Source of the DNA: Paludibacter sp. UBA6032
Lineage (GTDB): Bacteria > Bacteroidota > Bacteroidia > Bacteroidales > Paludibacteraceae
Assembly: GCA_002427885.1 (NCBI GenBank)
Contig: DIZI01000004.1
Coordinates: forward strand, 1 to 62,874
Length of the DNA: 62,874 nucleotides
Reading direction: 5' to 3'
Shown: piece after piece, positions 1-8,941 of the stretch
Layout: the number at the start of each line of letters is the position of its first letter
Position numbering within the stretch: the stretch's first letter is position 1
Program-made: the position numbers and the translations under genes
Notes under the pieces: model-generated
What the model saw: the letters and a program-made list of their open reading frames with translations, nothing else
What the model was told of the DNA's origin: nothing
Database searches by the model: none

Positions 1-93
1 CTTATGAACGATTCCTATATGGAAATTGCAGCCAAGAAACTTGGTTACAAAAGTGTACAGGAATTCAAAAAAAAAATAGACCCCAATATTTAA
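1..93 (+). CDS. 3' end of an unidentified gene (partial)
   Basis: Frame 1 is open from the first base to a TAA at 91-93 and encodes about 30 residues, including YMEIAAKKLGYKSVQEF. The start lies outside the window. The tail is lysine-rich with no recognisable motif, so no function is assigned. It is followed after 66 bp by a gene on the same strand, which may belong to the same transcription unit. Confidence 0.5.
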   Translation, partial: LMNDSYMEIAAKKLGYKSVQEFKKKIDPNI

Positions 94-159
94 ACAGTTG
101 TATTTCAAAGATTGATGAGTATGAGTCGTCCAGAAAAATAAATTTAAAAAGTATATACC

Positions 160-2070
160 ATGAAAAATAAATTTATTCTAACCTTGCTTTTTTGTATTTC
201 TTTTTTGATAATTAATGCACAGAAACAGGAAAAAAAACTTGTACAATCCTATTTCAAATTAACCTCATCCAATGGGTTGATTGTAGCCGTTTACAACGAG
301 AAGGAAAACCGTATTGACGATGTGTATCCGCATATCTTTGCCAATATCGATTCGAGTCATTATGTGTATCCGTTTGTGGGAAATATAAAGCTGAACACTA
401 CCGAACTCCCACTATCTACCGGCTATTTTAAAAATACACATGTTATCAGGGTAACTTACAAAAACTTTTCAGTGAATTACTTTTCATCATTCACACAAAG
501 CAATAAAGTGTTTTATATCGTCGTACGCGGAGAAAAACAGAAAATCGAAAACCTGTCATTCACTGCCGAAACAGGTCAGGGGAAGGCGGTCAGCGGAATC
601 ACATTGCTCGAAAATCATTTGCAGAATTTGCCTATTCATATAAAAGGAAAAATACTGACAGGAACTGTTTTGCGAAAGTATGATAAAAACATCTACGAAA
701 AATACTTTCTGTATTCCTTTACTGACTCTTTACATACCGATGCTTCTATTGTAACCAAAGCCATTCTCGGATTATCCAAAGCTAAAAAATCGTTGTTGGA
801 TAATGAAGTCAACTTTATGCTAAATACTTTCTCAGGTTGTACGATTCCATCCAATTTATCTGTCAAAGAACGAAATGTGGTAGAACAATCCATCAGCATT
901 CTAAAAATGTCGCAGGTTGCGGATAACGAAATCTTTCCTTACTCTCACGGACAAATCATGGCATCCCTCCGCCCCGGCCTTTGGCACATAGCCTGGGTTC
1001 GCGATGGAAGTTACGCCATTCAGGCCATGACAAAACTAGGAATGTTTACTGAAGCTAAAAAAGGACTTGAATTTATGTTGAAAGCCCATTCAGGACATTT
1101 AAAACATTATATTTATACCGATGGAAAAGACTATGGTCCTGGTGTTGACTATCAGGTTTCACTTACCAGATATTTTGGAAATGGAGAGGAAGAATGTGAC
1201 GTCAATGATTTTGGGCCTAATATTGAATATGATGATTTCGGGTTGTTTATGTGTGCATTTACTGATTACGTAAACTGCAGTAAGGATAGCAGTTTATATA
1301 AAAAATGGAACACGGTTATGTGTACCAAAGTAGCCGATGCCACCATACATTGCATTGATACAGACTCATTAATAAAGGCTGATTCGGGTCCATGGGAACA
1401 TCATCTTCAAATGCCCAAACAATATACTTTTACTTCGGGCGTATGCGCCAGAGGATTGGAACAATTTGCTGAACTGCAACAGCACTATCATTTGCCTTTT
1501 GAAAAATATAAAACAGCTGCAGAAACATTAAAACAGGGTATTTTGACACACATGCTCTGCGAAAACAGGTATATTAAAGGGAACATAAATGATCAAGAAA
1601 AAACAGACCCTGAATATTACGATTCCGGTGTTTATGAAATCTTTGCCAATGGGCTGATGACTGATAAACGATTATTTTTGTCACACATGAATGAATACGA
1701 TCCTGTATTGCGAATTAAAGGAGACAGACCCGGCTATATAAGACTCAATACAGCCGATCCATACGAAAATCAGGAATGGGCATTTATTAATTTCCGAATT
1801 GCCCGTGCCTGGCTTTTATTTGATGAAAAGGAAGAAGCAGCAAAATTGCTTGACTATGTAACCGAACAAGCTGGAGTTAATAACAATACTGTTCCGGAAA
1901 TGTACAGCAATAAATTGCAAATGGATAAGGTAACTGATAACTTTAAATCAAATGATATTTGGTGTAATTGTATTCGTGATAAAGACGATCAATATATTGG
2001 CACCATACCCATGGTTGGCTATGGTTCAGCTACCTATATACTTACCTTGTTTGCTTATTGCGCAAAATAA
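160..2070 (+). CDS. Secreted glycoside hydrolase, GH15-like (six-hairpin) family
   Basis: A 636-residue protein with a signal peptide at about 1-21 ending INAQ, so it should act in the periplasm or outside the cell. The first ~230 residues look like a beta-rich N-terminal domain. The rest resembles the alpha/alpha-toroid of glucoamylase-like enzymes: LRPGLWHIAWVRDGSYAI at about 268-285, then DSGPWEHH near 408 and NQEWAFINF near 537. In GH15 enzymes conserved acids at such sites hydrolyse alpha-glucosidic bonds; the glucan substrate here is inferred. No pathway partner is adjacent. A related six-hairpin family (GH63 or trehalase-like) remains possible. Confidence 0.7.
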   Translation: MKNKFILTLLFCISFLIINAQKQEKKLVQSYFKLTSSNGLIVAVYNEKENRIDDVYPHIFANIDSSHYVYPFVGNIKLNTTELPLSTGYFKNTHVIRVTYKNFSVNYFSSFTQSNKVFYIVVRGEKQKIENLSFTAETGQGKAVSGITLLENHLQNLPIHIKGKILTGTVLRKYDKNIYEKYFLYSFTDSLHTDASIVTKAILGLSKAKKSLLDNEVNFMLNTFSGCTIPSNLSVKERNVVEQSISILKMSQVADNEIFPYSHGQIMASLRPGLWHIAWVRDGSYAIQAMTKLGMFTEAKKGLEFMLKAHSGHLKHYIYTDGKDYGPGVDYQVSLTRYFGNGEEECDVNDFGPNIEYDDFGLFMCAFTDYVNCSKDSSLYKKWNTVMCTKVADATIHCIDTDSLIKADSGPWEHHLQMPKQYTFTSGVCARGLEQFAELQQHYHLPFEKYKTAAETLKQGILTHMLCENRYIKGNINDQEKTDPEYYDSGVYEIFANGLMTDKRLFLSHMNEYDPVLRIKGDRPGYIRLNTADPYENQEWAFINFRIARAWLLFDEKEEAAKLLDYVTEQAGVNNNTVPEMYSNKLQMDKVTDNFKSNDIWCNCIRDKDDQYIGTIPMVGYGSATYILTLFAYCAK

Positions 2071-2357
2071 AATTCCTTAAATATTATTGTTTTTACAAAT
2101 TTCAAATAGGTTATTTAGGTGAAATAGTGATATAACAGTTCTATTGCAGAATGAAAATCGAACTATCCAGTTCATGACAGGTAAAAGTTTTGGTAGCCCC
2201 AATATATTGGGATGCCAAATGTCCATGACTTCAGTCGTTTTGCTTCGGTGTCGGAGGAAAGTAGAGGACTAACTACTCACTTATTTATGGATTTGAAATT
2301 AGCTAAAGTATAAACTACTGATTCCTTCTTCATTTATTCAGTAAAGAGTTAAAATAG
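2071..2357. other. Intergenic region without a convincing gene
   Basis: This stretch contains a perfect CCCAATATATTGGG inverted repeat near 2198-2211 and a second short one (GTAG...CTAC) near 2261-2276. A short minus-strand frame is open across about 2079-2240 but lacks protein-like composition and a supporting start signal. I see no recognisable gene. Confidence 0.3.
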
Positions 2358-2391
2358 AAAAGAGATATAAACCGAAGTTTATATCTCTTTT
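2358..2391 (-). terminator. Rho-independent terminator of the tRNA transcript
   Basis: A perfect 15-bp stem (2358-2372 with 2377-2391). Read on the minus strand the loop is TTCG closed by C-G, a stable UUCG tetraloop, followed by a T-rich tail. It lies 8 bp beyond the 3' end of tRNA-Gly. It also has a T-run on the plus strand and could work in both directions. Confidence 0.75.
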
Positions 2392-2398
2392 TTTTGTG

Positions 2399-2471
2399 AG
2401 CGAAAGACGGGACTCAAACCCGCGACCCTCAGCTTGGAAGGCTAATGCTCTATCAACTGAGCTACTTTCGC
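2399..2471 (-). tRNA. tRNA-Gly (anticodon TCC)
   Basis: A 73-nt cloverleaf: acceptor GCGAAAG/CTTTCGC, D arm, anticodon stem TTAGC/GCTGA with loop CTTCCAA giving anticodon TCC (reads GGA/GGG), then a T arm with GCGGG/CCCGT. CCA is not encoded. It is probably co-transcribed with tRNA-Tyr, which lies 108 bp upstream on the same strand. Confidence 0.95.
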
Positions 2472-2579
2472 AAAATAATTTACAATTTAATAATTTACAA
2501 TTTACAATTGCTTTTTCAAATGCCAAAGCACAAATTATTTCAATTGTAAATTTTAAAATTTATAAATCATAAATGTCCG

Positions 2580-2662
2580 TGGGCAGTGAAGGATTCGAAC
2601 CTCCGAAGTCGAAAGACAGCTGAGTTACAGTCAGCCCCAGTTGGCCACTTTGGTAACTGCCC
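2580..2662 (-). tRNA. tRNA-Tyr (anticodon GTA)
   Basis: An 83-nt cloverleaf with the long variable arm expected of tyrosine tRNA. Acceptor GGGCAGT pairs at both ends. The anticodon stem GCTGA/TCAGC encloses CTGTAAC, giving anticodon GTA. CCA is not encoded. It lies upstream of tRNA-Gly on the minus strand, separated by an AT-rich spacer containing repeats of AATTTACAATTT. Confidence 0.95.
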
Positions 2663-2706
2663 GGATCATTTTTAAAGCGCTGCAAAGATAGTTTTATCTT
2701 GCCAAA

Positions 2707-3231
2707 CTACCAAACAATATTGGCCATTTTTATTGCGGTAATTGCTGCTTCTACGCCTTTATTTCCATGCTTTCCACCTGCCCGATCCAACGCTTGTTGT
2801 AAGGTATTGGTAGTGAGTACGCCAAAAATAACGGGACAACCATCAGTGCGGGTATTGAGTTCGGAAATTCCATAGGTTACACCCTGGCAAACGTAATCGA
2901 AATGTGGTGTTTCACCCTGAATAACGCATCCAAGTACAATGACAGCAGCATATTTGTGAATTTTTTTATTCTCAATCATGCAATAATAATCATTAACTAA
3001 TTGTTTTGCGGCAAAGGTCAGTTCAAATGTTCCCGGTACGTGAATGATTGTTATCAGGGACTGCTTTACTCCATTTTTAATCAAAGTATCAATAGCACCC
3101 TGAAGTAATGTATGTGTAATATCTGGATTCCAGTCAGCTACAACTACAGCATATTGCTGTTTAAGGATATTTTCCCTTTCGGGCATTTGTTCGGCATTAT
3201 AATCCGAAAGATTTTGATATTGTGTTGCCAT
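2707..3231 (-). CDS. ribH: 6,7-dimethyl-8-ribityllumazine synthase
   Basis: Condenses 5-amino-6-ribitylaminouracil with dihydroxybutanone phosphate in riboflavin synthesis. Family motifs are clear: VVADWNPDITHTLL near the N-terminus, HVPGTFELTFAAKQL, GCVIQGETPHFDYV and GKHGNKGVEAA. The start at 3231 gives MATQYQNLSDY, the usual Bacteroidota N-terminus and 174 residues; an in-frame ATG at 3258 would add nine unlikely residues. The gene follows the YfgM-like TPR gene on the same strand, with a probable terminator between them. No other rib genes are in the window. Confidence 0.95.
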   Translation of the reverse strand: MATQYQNLSDYNAEQMPERENILKQQYAVVVADWNPDITHTLLQGAIDTLIKNGVKQSLITIIHVPGTFELTFAAKQLVNDYYCMIENKKIHKYAAVIVLGCVIQGETPHFDYVCQGVTYGISELNTRTDGCPVIFGVLTTNTLQQALDRAGGKHGNKGVEAAITAIKMANIVW

Positions 3232-3299
3232 CAATTTATTATTTGTATAGTTAATCAATAAATAAAATTGTTCTAAAAATTTTCATTTTTAGATTTTGG

Positions 3300-3336
3300 G
3301 TAAAAAAAGCCACTTCTTTCAGGAAGCAGCTTCAAT
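3300..3336 (-). terminator. Probable terminator after the TPR gene
   Basis: An imperfect 10-bp stem with two mismatches, followed on the minus strand by seven or more T residues. It lies immediately downstream of the TPR gene and upstream of ribH. Confidence 0.5.
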
Positions 3337-3360
3337 TATTATTAGATGCGTAAAAAAGTT

Positions 3361-4038
3361 TTACTTTTGAACACGTGCAATATATTTATCTATATCAGCA
3401 GCTTCAGCACTTTTAGGATATTTTTCCTTGATGGTTGTATATTCTTTTTCAGCCTTGTCCGGTTGATTAAGTGTTTCATAAGCTAAACCGGCTTTTTTAA
3501 TATATACAGGACTTAAAACCTCATTGCCAAAATCAGCAGCTTTCTTAAAATAGCTTATAGCTTTCTCCGTATCTTTCAGTTCTACGTAACAATCACCTGT
3601 CAAACCAACGACTGAGGTTGTGAAATAGGTATCTTTGCCATCAAATTGAGTAAGATATTTAATAGCATCATCGTACTGACCTAATTTATAATAACAAATT
3701 CCCGCATAAGCAGCAGCCAAATTTCCTGAAGCAGTAAATCCATAGTCTGAAACAATTTCCTTAAAACCAATTGATTCCCGGTCATTACCTTCCAAAGCTA
3801 CACGGAATGAATCAGTAGCAAAGAAAGCCTGTGACTTGTACATTTCATTTTGAGCTGCCACTTCACGAGGTTCCAAATAAAAATTACGAACAGACAATGC
3901 AACCAAAATTACCAATACCACTGCACCAACTCCAAAAATAATTTGTTTTTGATATTTTTCTATGAACGCTTCCGATGCTGTTAAGACATGCTCTACATTT
4001 TCTAATTCGTCGTGTTTCTTTTCTACTTTTTTCGACAT
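3361..4038 (-). CDS. Membrane-anchored TPR protein (YfgM-like)
   Basis: A 225-residue protein with a charged cytoplasmic N-terminus, one transmembrane helix (about residues 33-55, IIFGVGAVVLVILVAL) and a C-terminal region of tetratricopeptide repeats, including CYYKLGQYDDAIKYL and CYVELKDTEKAISYF. This layout matches the YfgM/ancillary SecYEG-associated family, whose members help proteins emerging from the translocon. The exact role here is inferred from layout. It lies upstream of ribH on the same strand. Confidence 0.75.
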   Translation of the reverse strand: MSKKVEKKHDELENVEHVLTASEAFIEKYQKQIIFGVGAVVLVILVALSVRNFYLEPREVAAQNEMYKSQAFFATDSFRVALEGNDRESIGFKEIVSDYGFTASGNLAAAYAGICYYKLGQYDDAIKYLTQFDGKDTYFTTSVVGLTGDCYVELKDTEKAISYFKKAADFGNEVLSPVYIKKAGLAYETLNQPDKAEKEYTTIKEKYPKSAEAADIDKYIARVQK

Positions 4039-4241
4039 AAGATTTTATTAATTTGTTTCCTATTGTTTAGCGGTTTTTTTAGTTTGGCAAAAGTAGATAT
4101 TTTCTTTTACATATCGAAATTTTAGCCCGGATTTTTTCGGTTAACTTTTACTTGTGTGTCTCAATGTTAACAAATAATGTGAGTATCTATCATTAACTAT
4201 TTTATTATCTTAAAATACATACAACTTCAAGAATAATACAC

Positions 4242-4249
4242 TATATTTG
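4242..4249 (+). promoter_or_regulatory. Promoter -7 box for the putative small RNA
   Basis: TATATTTG matches the Bacteroidota -7 consensus TAnnTTTG. It points away from both flanking protein genes, which are on the minus strand, and lies about 7 bp before the expected start of the structured RNA. No convincing -33 TTTG is seen. Confidence 0.5.
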
Positions 4250-4254
4250 CATCA

Positions 4255-4440
4255 TAAGAAACTACCGCATTGTTCTGAGATTGGAAAACTCAACGTTTTA
4301 AAATATTAAACGAGAACTGTCTGGTTTTTAATGGCGGGCTGCGCCTTCGGGTATCCTTTATGGACGGCAGATTACAAAGAAAACTAACAACTCAAATCCT
4401 ATTTATAGGAGTTTTCTCAACTAACGGCAATGCGGTTTTT
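4255..4440 (+). ncRNA. ssrS: Putative 6S-like small RNA
   Basis: No protein gene explains this ~185-nt segment. It folds into one long interrupted hairpin. ACCGCATTG (4264-4272) pairs perfectly with CAATGCGGT (4428-4436). Inside are TGAG/CTCA (4276-4279 with 4416-4419) and AAAACTC/GAGTTTT (4285-4291 with 4409-4415), then a large open region and an apical arm (4317-4321 with 4366-4370). The closing stem runs into a T-run. A TAnnTTTG promoter box precedes it. Length, closing stem and central bubble match 6S RNA, which sequesters RNA polymerase holoenzyme. The identity is inferred from structure, not sequence homology. Confidence 0.45.
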
Positions 4441-4473
4441 CTATGCCCTCATCCCAAGTTATTTAAGAGGGAT

Positions 4474-7400
4474 TTAATTTACTTCAGACAATATTTCCCA
4501 TGCTTTTTCCACCGTTTTTACATCCGAAAATACAACCGAGCGGCGCATGTTTTTTTCGCGAAGTTGGCATTTACGGGGATGATTTGTCATATATTTCAAC
4601 AGTTGACCAAAAGCTTCCGATTGATAATAAGCAGATTGCGGATTAGAAACCAGAAATGCAGTCATACGATCGTTTTTCAACACTAATTTCTCTACACCGA
4701 GTCGCATGGCAAGCCAACGTACTTTAACTACAAGAATAAGGCTCTGTCCTTCAGCCGGAATCTTTCCAAAGCGGTCTTCGACACGTTCTACAAATTCCTG
4801 TAAACCGGCTTCATTTACGATACTATCCAACTCGCGATACAAACTGATACGCTCCGATACATTTTCGATATATTCGGACGAGAACAATACTTCCAGGTCC
4901 GAATCAATCTGACAATCAGTTACAAATGCTGTTGATGAATCATTTTCTGCCCGCTCATCGGCATAAAGGTCAGCAAATTCTTCGTCTTTCAATTCATGAA
5001 CCGCTTCGTTCAATATCTTTTGATATGTTTCGTAACCTAAATCGGCAATAAATCCACTTTGTTCCGCCCCCAACATGTTTCCGGCTCCCCGAATATCGAG
5101 ATCCTGCATGGCAATATTAAATCCGCTACCTAATTCCGCAAATGTTTCGATGGCTTGTAATCGTCTTCGAGCCTCAGGGGTAAGCAAACTTAATTCGGGA
5201 GCTAACAAATAACAGAATGCTTTTCGGTTGCTACGCCCTACCCTGCCCCGTAATTGATGTAAATCACTTAAACCGAAATTTTGAGCACTGTTTATAATTA
5301 TTGTATTTACGTTCGGAATATCAATACCTGATTCGATAATGGTGGTTGCAATTAACACATCATATTCATAATCAATAAAATCGATAATGATTTCTTCCAG
5401 TTTATTAGCCGGCATTTGGCCATGTCCGACTGCTACCCTGCATCCCGGAACCAAACGTTTTATTAAAGACTCAATAATATATATATTCTGTATGCGGTTA
5501 TTTATAAAGAAAACCTGTCCGTTTCGTCCCATTTCCAACTGAATAGCTTCCCGAATAACATCTTCGTCGAATAAATGTATCTCAGTTTGAACCGGATAAC
5601 GATTGGGTGGAGGCGTATTGATAATAGACAAATCACGTGCTCCCATAAGTGAGAACTGTAACGTTCGTGGAATTGGCGTTGCCGTCATGGTTAGGGTATC
5701 CACGTTCACCTTCATTTCTTTCAGTTTCTCCTTAACTGTTACCCCGAATTTTTGCTCCTCATCAATGACCAGTAAACCTAAATCTTTAAATTTCACACTT
5801 TTTCCTACCAGTTTATGTGTTCCAATCAAAATGTCGATGTCACCTTTGGTTAACCGTTCAAGTACTTCAGCCGTTTGAATCGCAGTACGTGCCCGGCTCA
5901 GGTATTCAATGGTACAAGGGAAATCCTTTAACCGATCTTTAAAGGTATTATAATGCTGTAAAGCTAAAACGGTAGTCGGAACCAGAACAGCTACCTGTTT
6001 GCTGTCGGTAACTGCTTTAAAAGCAGCACGAATAGCTATTTCCGTTTTACCAAATCCGACATCACCACAGACCAGGCGATCCATAGGCAGTGTTGATTCC
6101 ATATCTTTTTTTACATCAGCAGTTGATTTTACCTGATCGGGTGTATCTTCATAGATAAATGAAGCTTCCAACTCTTGTTGTAAATAACTATCGGGCGAAT
6201 ATTGAAAACCCTGCTCTGCCTTTCGTTTGGCATATAGTTTTATTAATTCACGGGCAATGTCTTTTACTTTTGATTTCGTCCGTTCTTTCAAACGTTCCCA
6301 CGCACCAGAACCCAGTTTATTAATTCGTGGTGCTTCACCTTCTTTACCCTTATATTTCGAAATCCGGTGTAGTGCATGAATGCTTACAAATATAATGTCA
6401 TCGTCTTTATAAACGAGTTTCACCATTTCCTGCATTTTACCGTTCACATTGGTACGAATCAAACCACCAAATGTCCCCACACCATGATCTACATGCACCA
6501 TATAATCACCAATCTGAAATTGATTCAACTCTTTTAAGGTCAGTACAACTTTTCCTAAACGGGTTTTGTCGGTTTTAAGCTGGTATTTATGAAAACGGTC
6601 GAAGATCTGATGATCGGAGTAACACAAAAGGGATAAATCGTGATCGATAAATCCTTCGTGTAAGGTATTTTTAACCGGTTGAAATGAAATCTGATCACCC
6701 CTATCGGTAAAAATTGCTGCAATACGGTCGGTTTGCTTGCTGCTGTCACTTAATATGTAAATCTGATAACCATCCAGAAGCCATTTCTTCAGGTTATCAC
6801 TTACCAGATCAAAGTTTTTATGAAAAATTGGTTGCGGGGAAGTATTGAAAGAAATAATTGTTTTGTGTGGAAAATATGATTTTTCGCCAAATTCAATTTT
6901 TCTGAAAGGTTCCACTAATTGTATAAATTCTTCACCGGTAATTTGCGTTTTATGAAGACTGGAAGTTTTATGTTCACCCGTATTGGCTTTAACCAAAGCC
7001 TCATCATACAACTGATTAATGCGTTCCCGCACATAGGCTGCATTTGAAAATGCCAGCAAACTTTTCGGGTCAATAAATTCAATGAAAGATATATGTGGGG
7101 ATGAGTAATCGTTGTGAAGATTGGGAACAATGACTATTTCTGTTTTATGTTCCCTGGAAAGTTGCGTTTCTATGTCGAAAACTCGTATTGTTTCAATTTC
7201 GTCTCCAAAAAAATCACAGCGGAAAGGTAACTCAAAAGCAAAGGAGAAAATATCCACAATACCTCCACGCACAGAGAATTGTCCCGGTTCATAAACAAAA
7301 TCAACTCTTTCAAAACCATACTCCAAAAGCATTTCGACAACAAAATCAATGCTCAGACTTTCACCTACAGACATTTTCAGCATTTTACTCTTCAGACTCT

Positions 7401-7704
7401 TTGCTGAAATAACTTTTTGCATCAATGATTCCGGATAGCAAACAACAACACAAGGAGAACCGCTACTGGCCAAACGGTTCAACACTTCCGTACGGAGAAT
7501 TTCATTTGCCGCATCTAACTGTGACAGTTTTATTGCTCTTTTAAAGGATGATGGGAAGAAAAACACATCATTATCGGGTAGCATCAGTTTCAAATCGTGA
7601 TACAAGTATGCTGCCTCATCGGCATCGTTCATTATCAAAATTTGGGTAGTTGGTTGGGCTTTAAAAAGCGAAGCCAGTACTAATGCCGATGAAGATCCAC
7701 TCAA
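4474..7704 (-). CDS. mfd: Transcription-repair coupling factor Mfd
   Basis: Displaces RNA polymerase stalled at lesions and recruits UvrA. Order: UvrB-like N-terminal modules; CarD-like RNA polymerase-interacting domain (QIGDYMVHVDHGVGTFGG); superfamily 2 motor with Walker A GDVGFGKTEIA near 548 and DEEQ; helicase C domain with QLRGRVGRS; C-terminal TRCF domain. The frame continues upstream of this TTG start: conserved-looking residues (LTDFQQLYSNHSQVKSLERW) are encoded to about 7800, but the open stretch up to the TAA at 7810-7812 has no ATG, GTG or TTG. Translation may begin at the ATC at 7804-7806, or a base may be altered. 7704 is the only ordinary start. Confidence 0.95.
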   Translation of the reverse strand: MSGSSSALVLASLFKAQPTTQILIMNDADEAAYLYHDLKLMLPDNDVFFFPSSFKRAIKLSQLDAANEILRTEVLNRLASSGSPCVVVCYPESLMQKVISAKSLKSKMLKMSVGESLSIDFVVEMLLEYGFERVDFVYEPGQFSVRGGIVDIFSFAFELPFRCDFFGDEIETIRVFDIETQLSREHKTEIVIVPNLHNDYSSPHISFIEFIDPKSLLAFSNAAYVRERINQLYDEALVKANTGEHKTSSLHKTQITGEEFIQLVEPFRKIEFGEKSYFPHKTIISFNTSPQPIFHKNFDLVSDNLKKWLLDGYQIYILSDSSKQTDRIAAIFTDRGDQISFQPVKNTLHEGFIDHDLSLLCYSDHQIFDRFHKYQLKTDKTRLGKVVLTLKELNQFQIGDYMVHVDHGVGTFGGLIRTNVNGKMQEMVKLVYKDDDIIFVSIHALHRISKYKGKEGEAPRINKLGSGAWERLKERTKSKVKDIARELIKLYAKRKAEQGFQYSPDSYLQQELEASFIYEDTPDQVKSTADVKKDMESTLPMDRLVCGDVGFGKTEIAIRAAFKAVTDSKQVAVLVPTTVLALQHYNTFKDRLKDFPCTIEYLSRARTAIQTAEVLERLTKGDIDILIGTHKLVGKSVKFKDLGLLVIDEEQKFGVTVKEKLKEMKVNVDTLTMTATPIPRTLQFSLMGARDLSIINTPPPNRYPVQTEIHLFDEDVIREAIQLEMGRNGQVFFINNRIQNIYIIESLIKRLVPGCRVAVGHGQMPANKLEEIIIDFIDYEYDVLIATTIIESGIDIPNVNTIIINSAQNFGLSDLHQLRGRVGRSNRKAFCYLLAPELSLLTPEARRRLQAIETFAELGSGFNIAMQDLDIRGAGNMLGAEQSGFIADLGYETYQKILNEAVHELKDEEFADLYADERAENDSSTAFVTDCQIDSDLEVLFSSEYIENVSERISLYRELDSIVNEAGLQEFVERVEDRFGKIPAEGQSLILVVKVRWLAMRLGVEKLVLKNDRMTAFLVSNPQSAYYQSEAFGQLLKYMTNHPRKCQLREKNMRRSVVFSDVKTVEKAWEILSEVN

Positions 7705-8018
7705 ACCGGAAATTTTTACGTTTGGTTCGAGGGTGTTATTCCATCTTTCGAGCGATTTAACCTGCGAATGATTGGAATAAAGTTGTTGAAAATCCGTTAA
7801 GTTGATAAGTTAATTGGTTAATTAGTTATTTGGTTAACTGGTCTGATAATCAGTTTTTTTTCTTCATTCGAAAATATATTAATAACATTGGAAATTTGTT
7901 TTCTAACTATGTGACACCCTAATCAAACATCTAATGATTCAAAATTAGTTGTCATAATTAATGATTCTATCAAAAAACAGTACATTCATATTTACTACTT
8001 AACAAATTAACCATTCAA

Positions 8019-8486
8019 CTAATACTTAACCTTATCTTCAGTATTTGTCCAGTCTTTGAAAGCTTCAATAGCTTCTTCCGGTAAAAGTTGATAAGTTTTT
8101 AATTGCCTTTTTTCAGCTGTCAAATCTATTTCATCGTAAATGAATGAATCATCAAAGCCAATATTTTTGGCGTCGGTCTTGGTATTTCCATAATACAATT
8201 TATCGCAGTGTGCCCAGTAAATTGCACCCAGACACATAGGACATGGTTCGCAAGATGAATAGATTTCACATCCGGCTAAATCAAAAGTTCCTAATTTCTT
8301 CGATGCTTTGCGAATGGCATTCACCTCGGCATGTGCCGTTGGATCTGTATGAGCTGTTACCCGATTCACACCGGTAGCAATAATTTTCCCATCCTTCACA
8401 ATTACTGCTCCAAAAGGGCCACCGCCATTTTTTATATTTTCAATAGAAAGCTTTATGGCCTTCTTCATAAATTTTATATCATCCAT
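8019..8486 (-). CDS. guaD: Guanine deaminase-like nucleoside deaminase
   Basis: A 155-residue cytidine-deaminase-fold enzyme. Zinc-site motifs HAEVNAIRKA (about 53-62) and PCPMCLGAIYWA (about 81-92) supply the His, catalytic Glu and two Cys. The C-terminal FYGNTKTDA-like stretch followed by GFDDSFIYDEI resembles Bacillus-type guanine deaminase more than TadA, so deamination of guanine to xanthine in purine salvage is the likely reaction. A TATCTTTG promoter box lies about 33 bp upstream. It is a single-gene unit; an adenosine deaminase-like activity cannot be excluded. Confidence 0.85.
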   Translation of the reverse strand: MDDIKFMKKAIKLSIENIKNGGGPFGAVIVKDGKIIATGVNRVTAHTDPTAHAEVNAIRKASKKLGTFDLAGCEIYSSCEPCPMCLGAIYWAHCDKLYYGNTKTDAKNIGFDDSFIYDEIDLTAEKRQLKTYQLLPEEAIEAFKDWTNTEDKVKY

Positions 8487-8518
8487 ATTCTTTATACTAA
8501 ACAGAAAAAATCAGCCGT

Positions 8519-8526
8519 CAAAGATA
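8519..8526 (-). promoter_or_regulatory. Promoter -7 box upstream of guaD
   Basis: On the minus strand this reads TATCTTTG, an exact TAnnTTTG match 33 bp before the guaD start codon. No clear -33 partner. Confidence 0.5.
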
Positions 8527-8684
8527 CACAAATTCTCAGAATCATTTTCCAAATCATATCAAAATGGGATATTCAACGAATAATTATTCTACAAATGTCT
8601 TCCTTTATTCGAAATTTGCTTTTTGCAGCAGCAAATATCAGCGAATTTTAAGATAAGGGAAATTCAATCCCTGTATGACTGAAA

Positions 8685-8892
8685 GTTACGATTCTTATTC
8701 TAACGTTTTTGCGAAACGTGTAAACAGTATCTTAAAACAGAATTTTTATTAGAAGATTATAATGATAAGATAGATGTTATGAAATTAATGGTTACAGATG
8801 CCATATGTATCTACAATACAAAACGTCCGAATATGTCTTTCCAGATGAAAACACCGGATGAAATGAACTCTCAAAGAGAAATTAAAATATAA
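8685..8892 (+). pseudogene. Remnant of an IS3-family transposase (C-terminal part)
   Basis: Two frames together recover the end of an IS3-type integrase-core transposase. Frame one gives YDSYSNVFAKRVNSILKQNF up to an internal TAG near 8750. A second frame then gives LEDYNDKIDV, followed by VTDAICIYNTKRPNMSFQMKTPDEMNSQ and a TAA at about 8890-8892. The RVNSILK and YNTKRPNMSFQMKTPDE stretches are typical of this transposase tail. Only the last third remains, frameshifted and with an internal deletion, so it is inactive. The upstream half of the element is absent. Confidence 0.75.
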
Positions 8893-8903
8893 ACCTATAA
8901 AAA

Positions 8904-8941
8904 ATCATCATCTTTGAAGGCTAGCCTTCAAAGATGATGAT
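8904..8941. terminator. Perfect 38-bp palindrome at the end of the IS remnant
   Basis: The 19-base half 8904-8922 pairs perfectly with 8923-8941 around GGCT/AGCC. It sits 12 bp after the transposase stop, where an IS3-type element often carries a terminator hairpin. The following TTGACAATTAAAACCTG and GTAACGGTTTTTTAGGACTA (to about 8989) look like the right end of the element. Strong T-runs are lacking. Confidence 0.5.

Noticed and set aside
3232..3258. A longer N-terminus for ribH
   Set aside because: The nine added residues are not family-like; MATQYQNLSDY is the usual start.
4360..4686. A 108-codon plus-strand open frame
   Set aside because: It overlaps the putative small RNA and runs antisense to the end of mfd; its composition follows the complementary strand of mfd.
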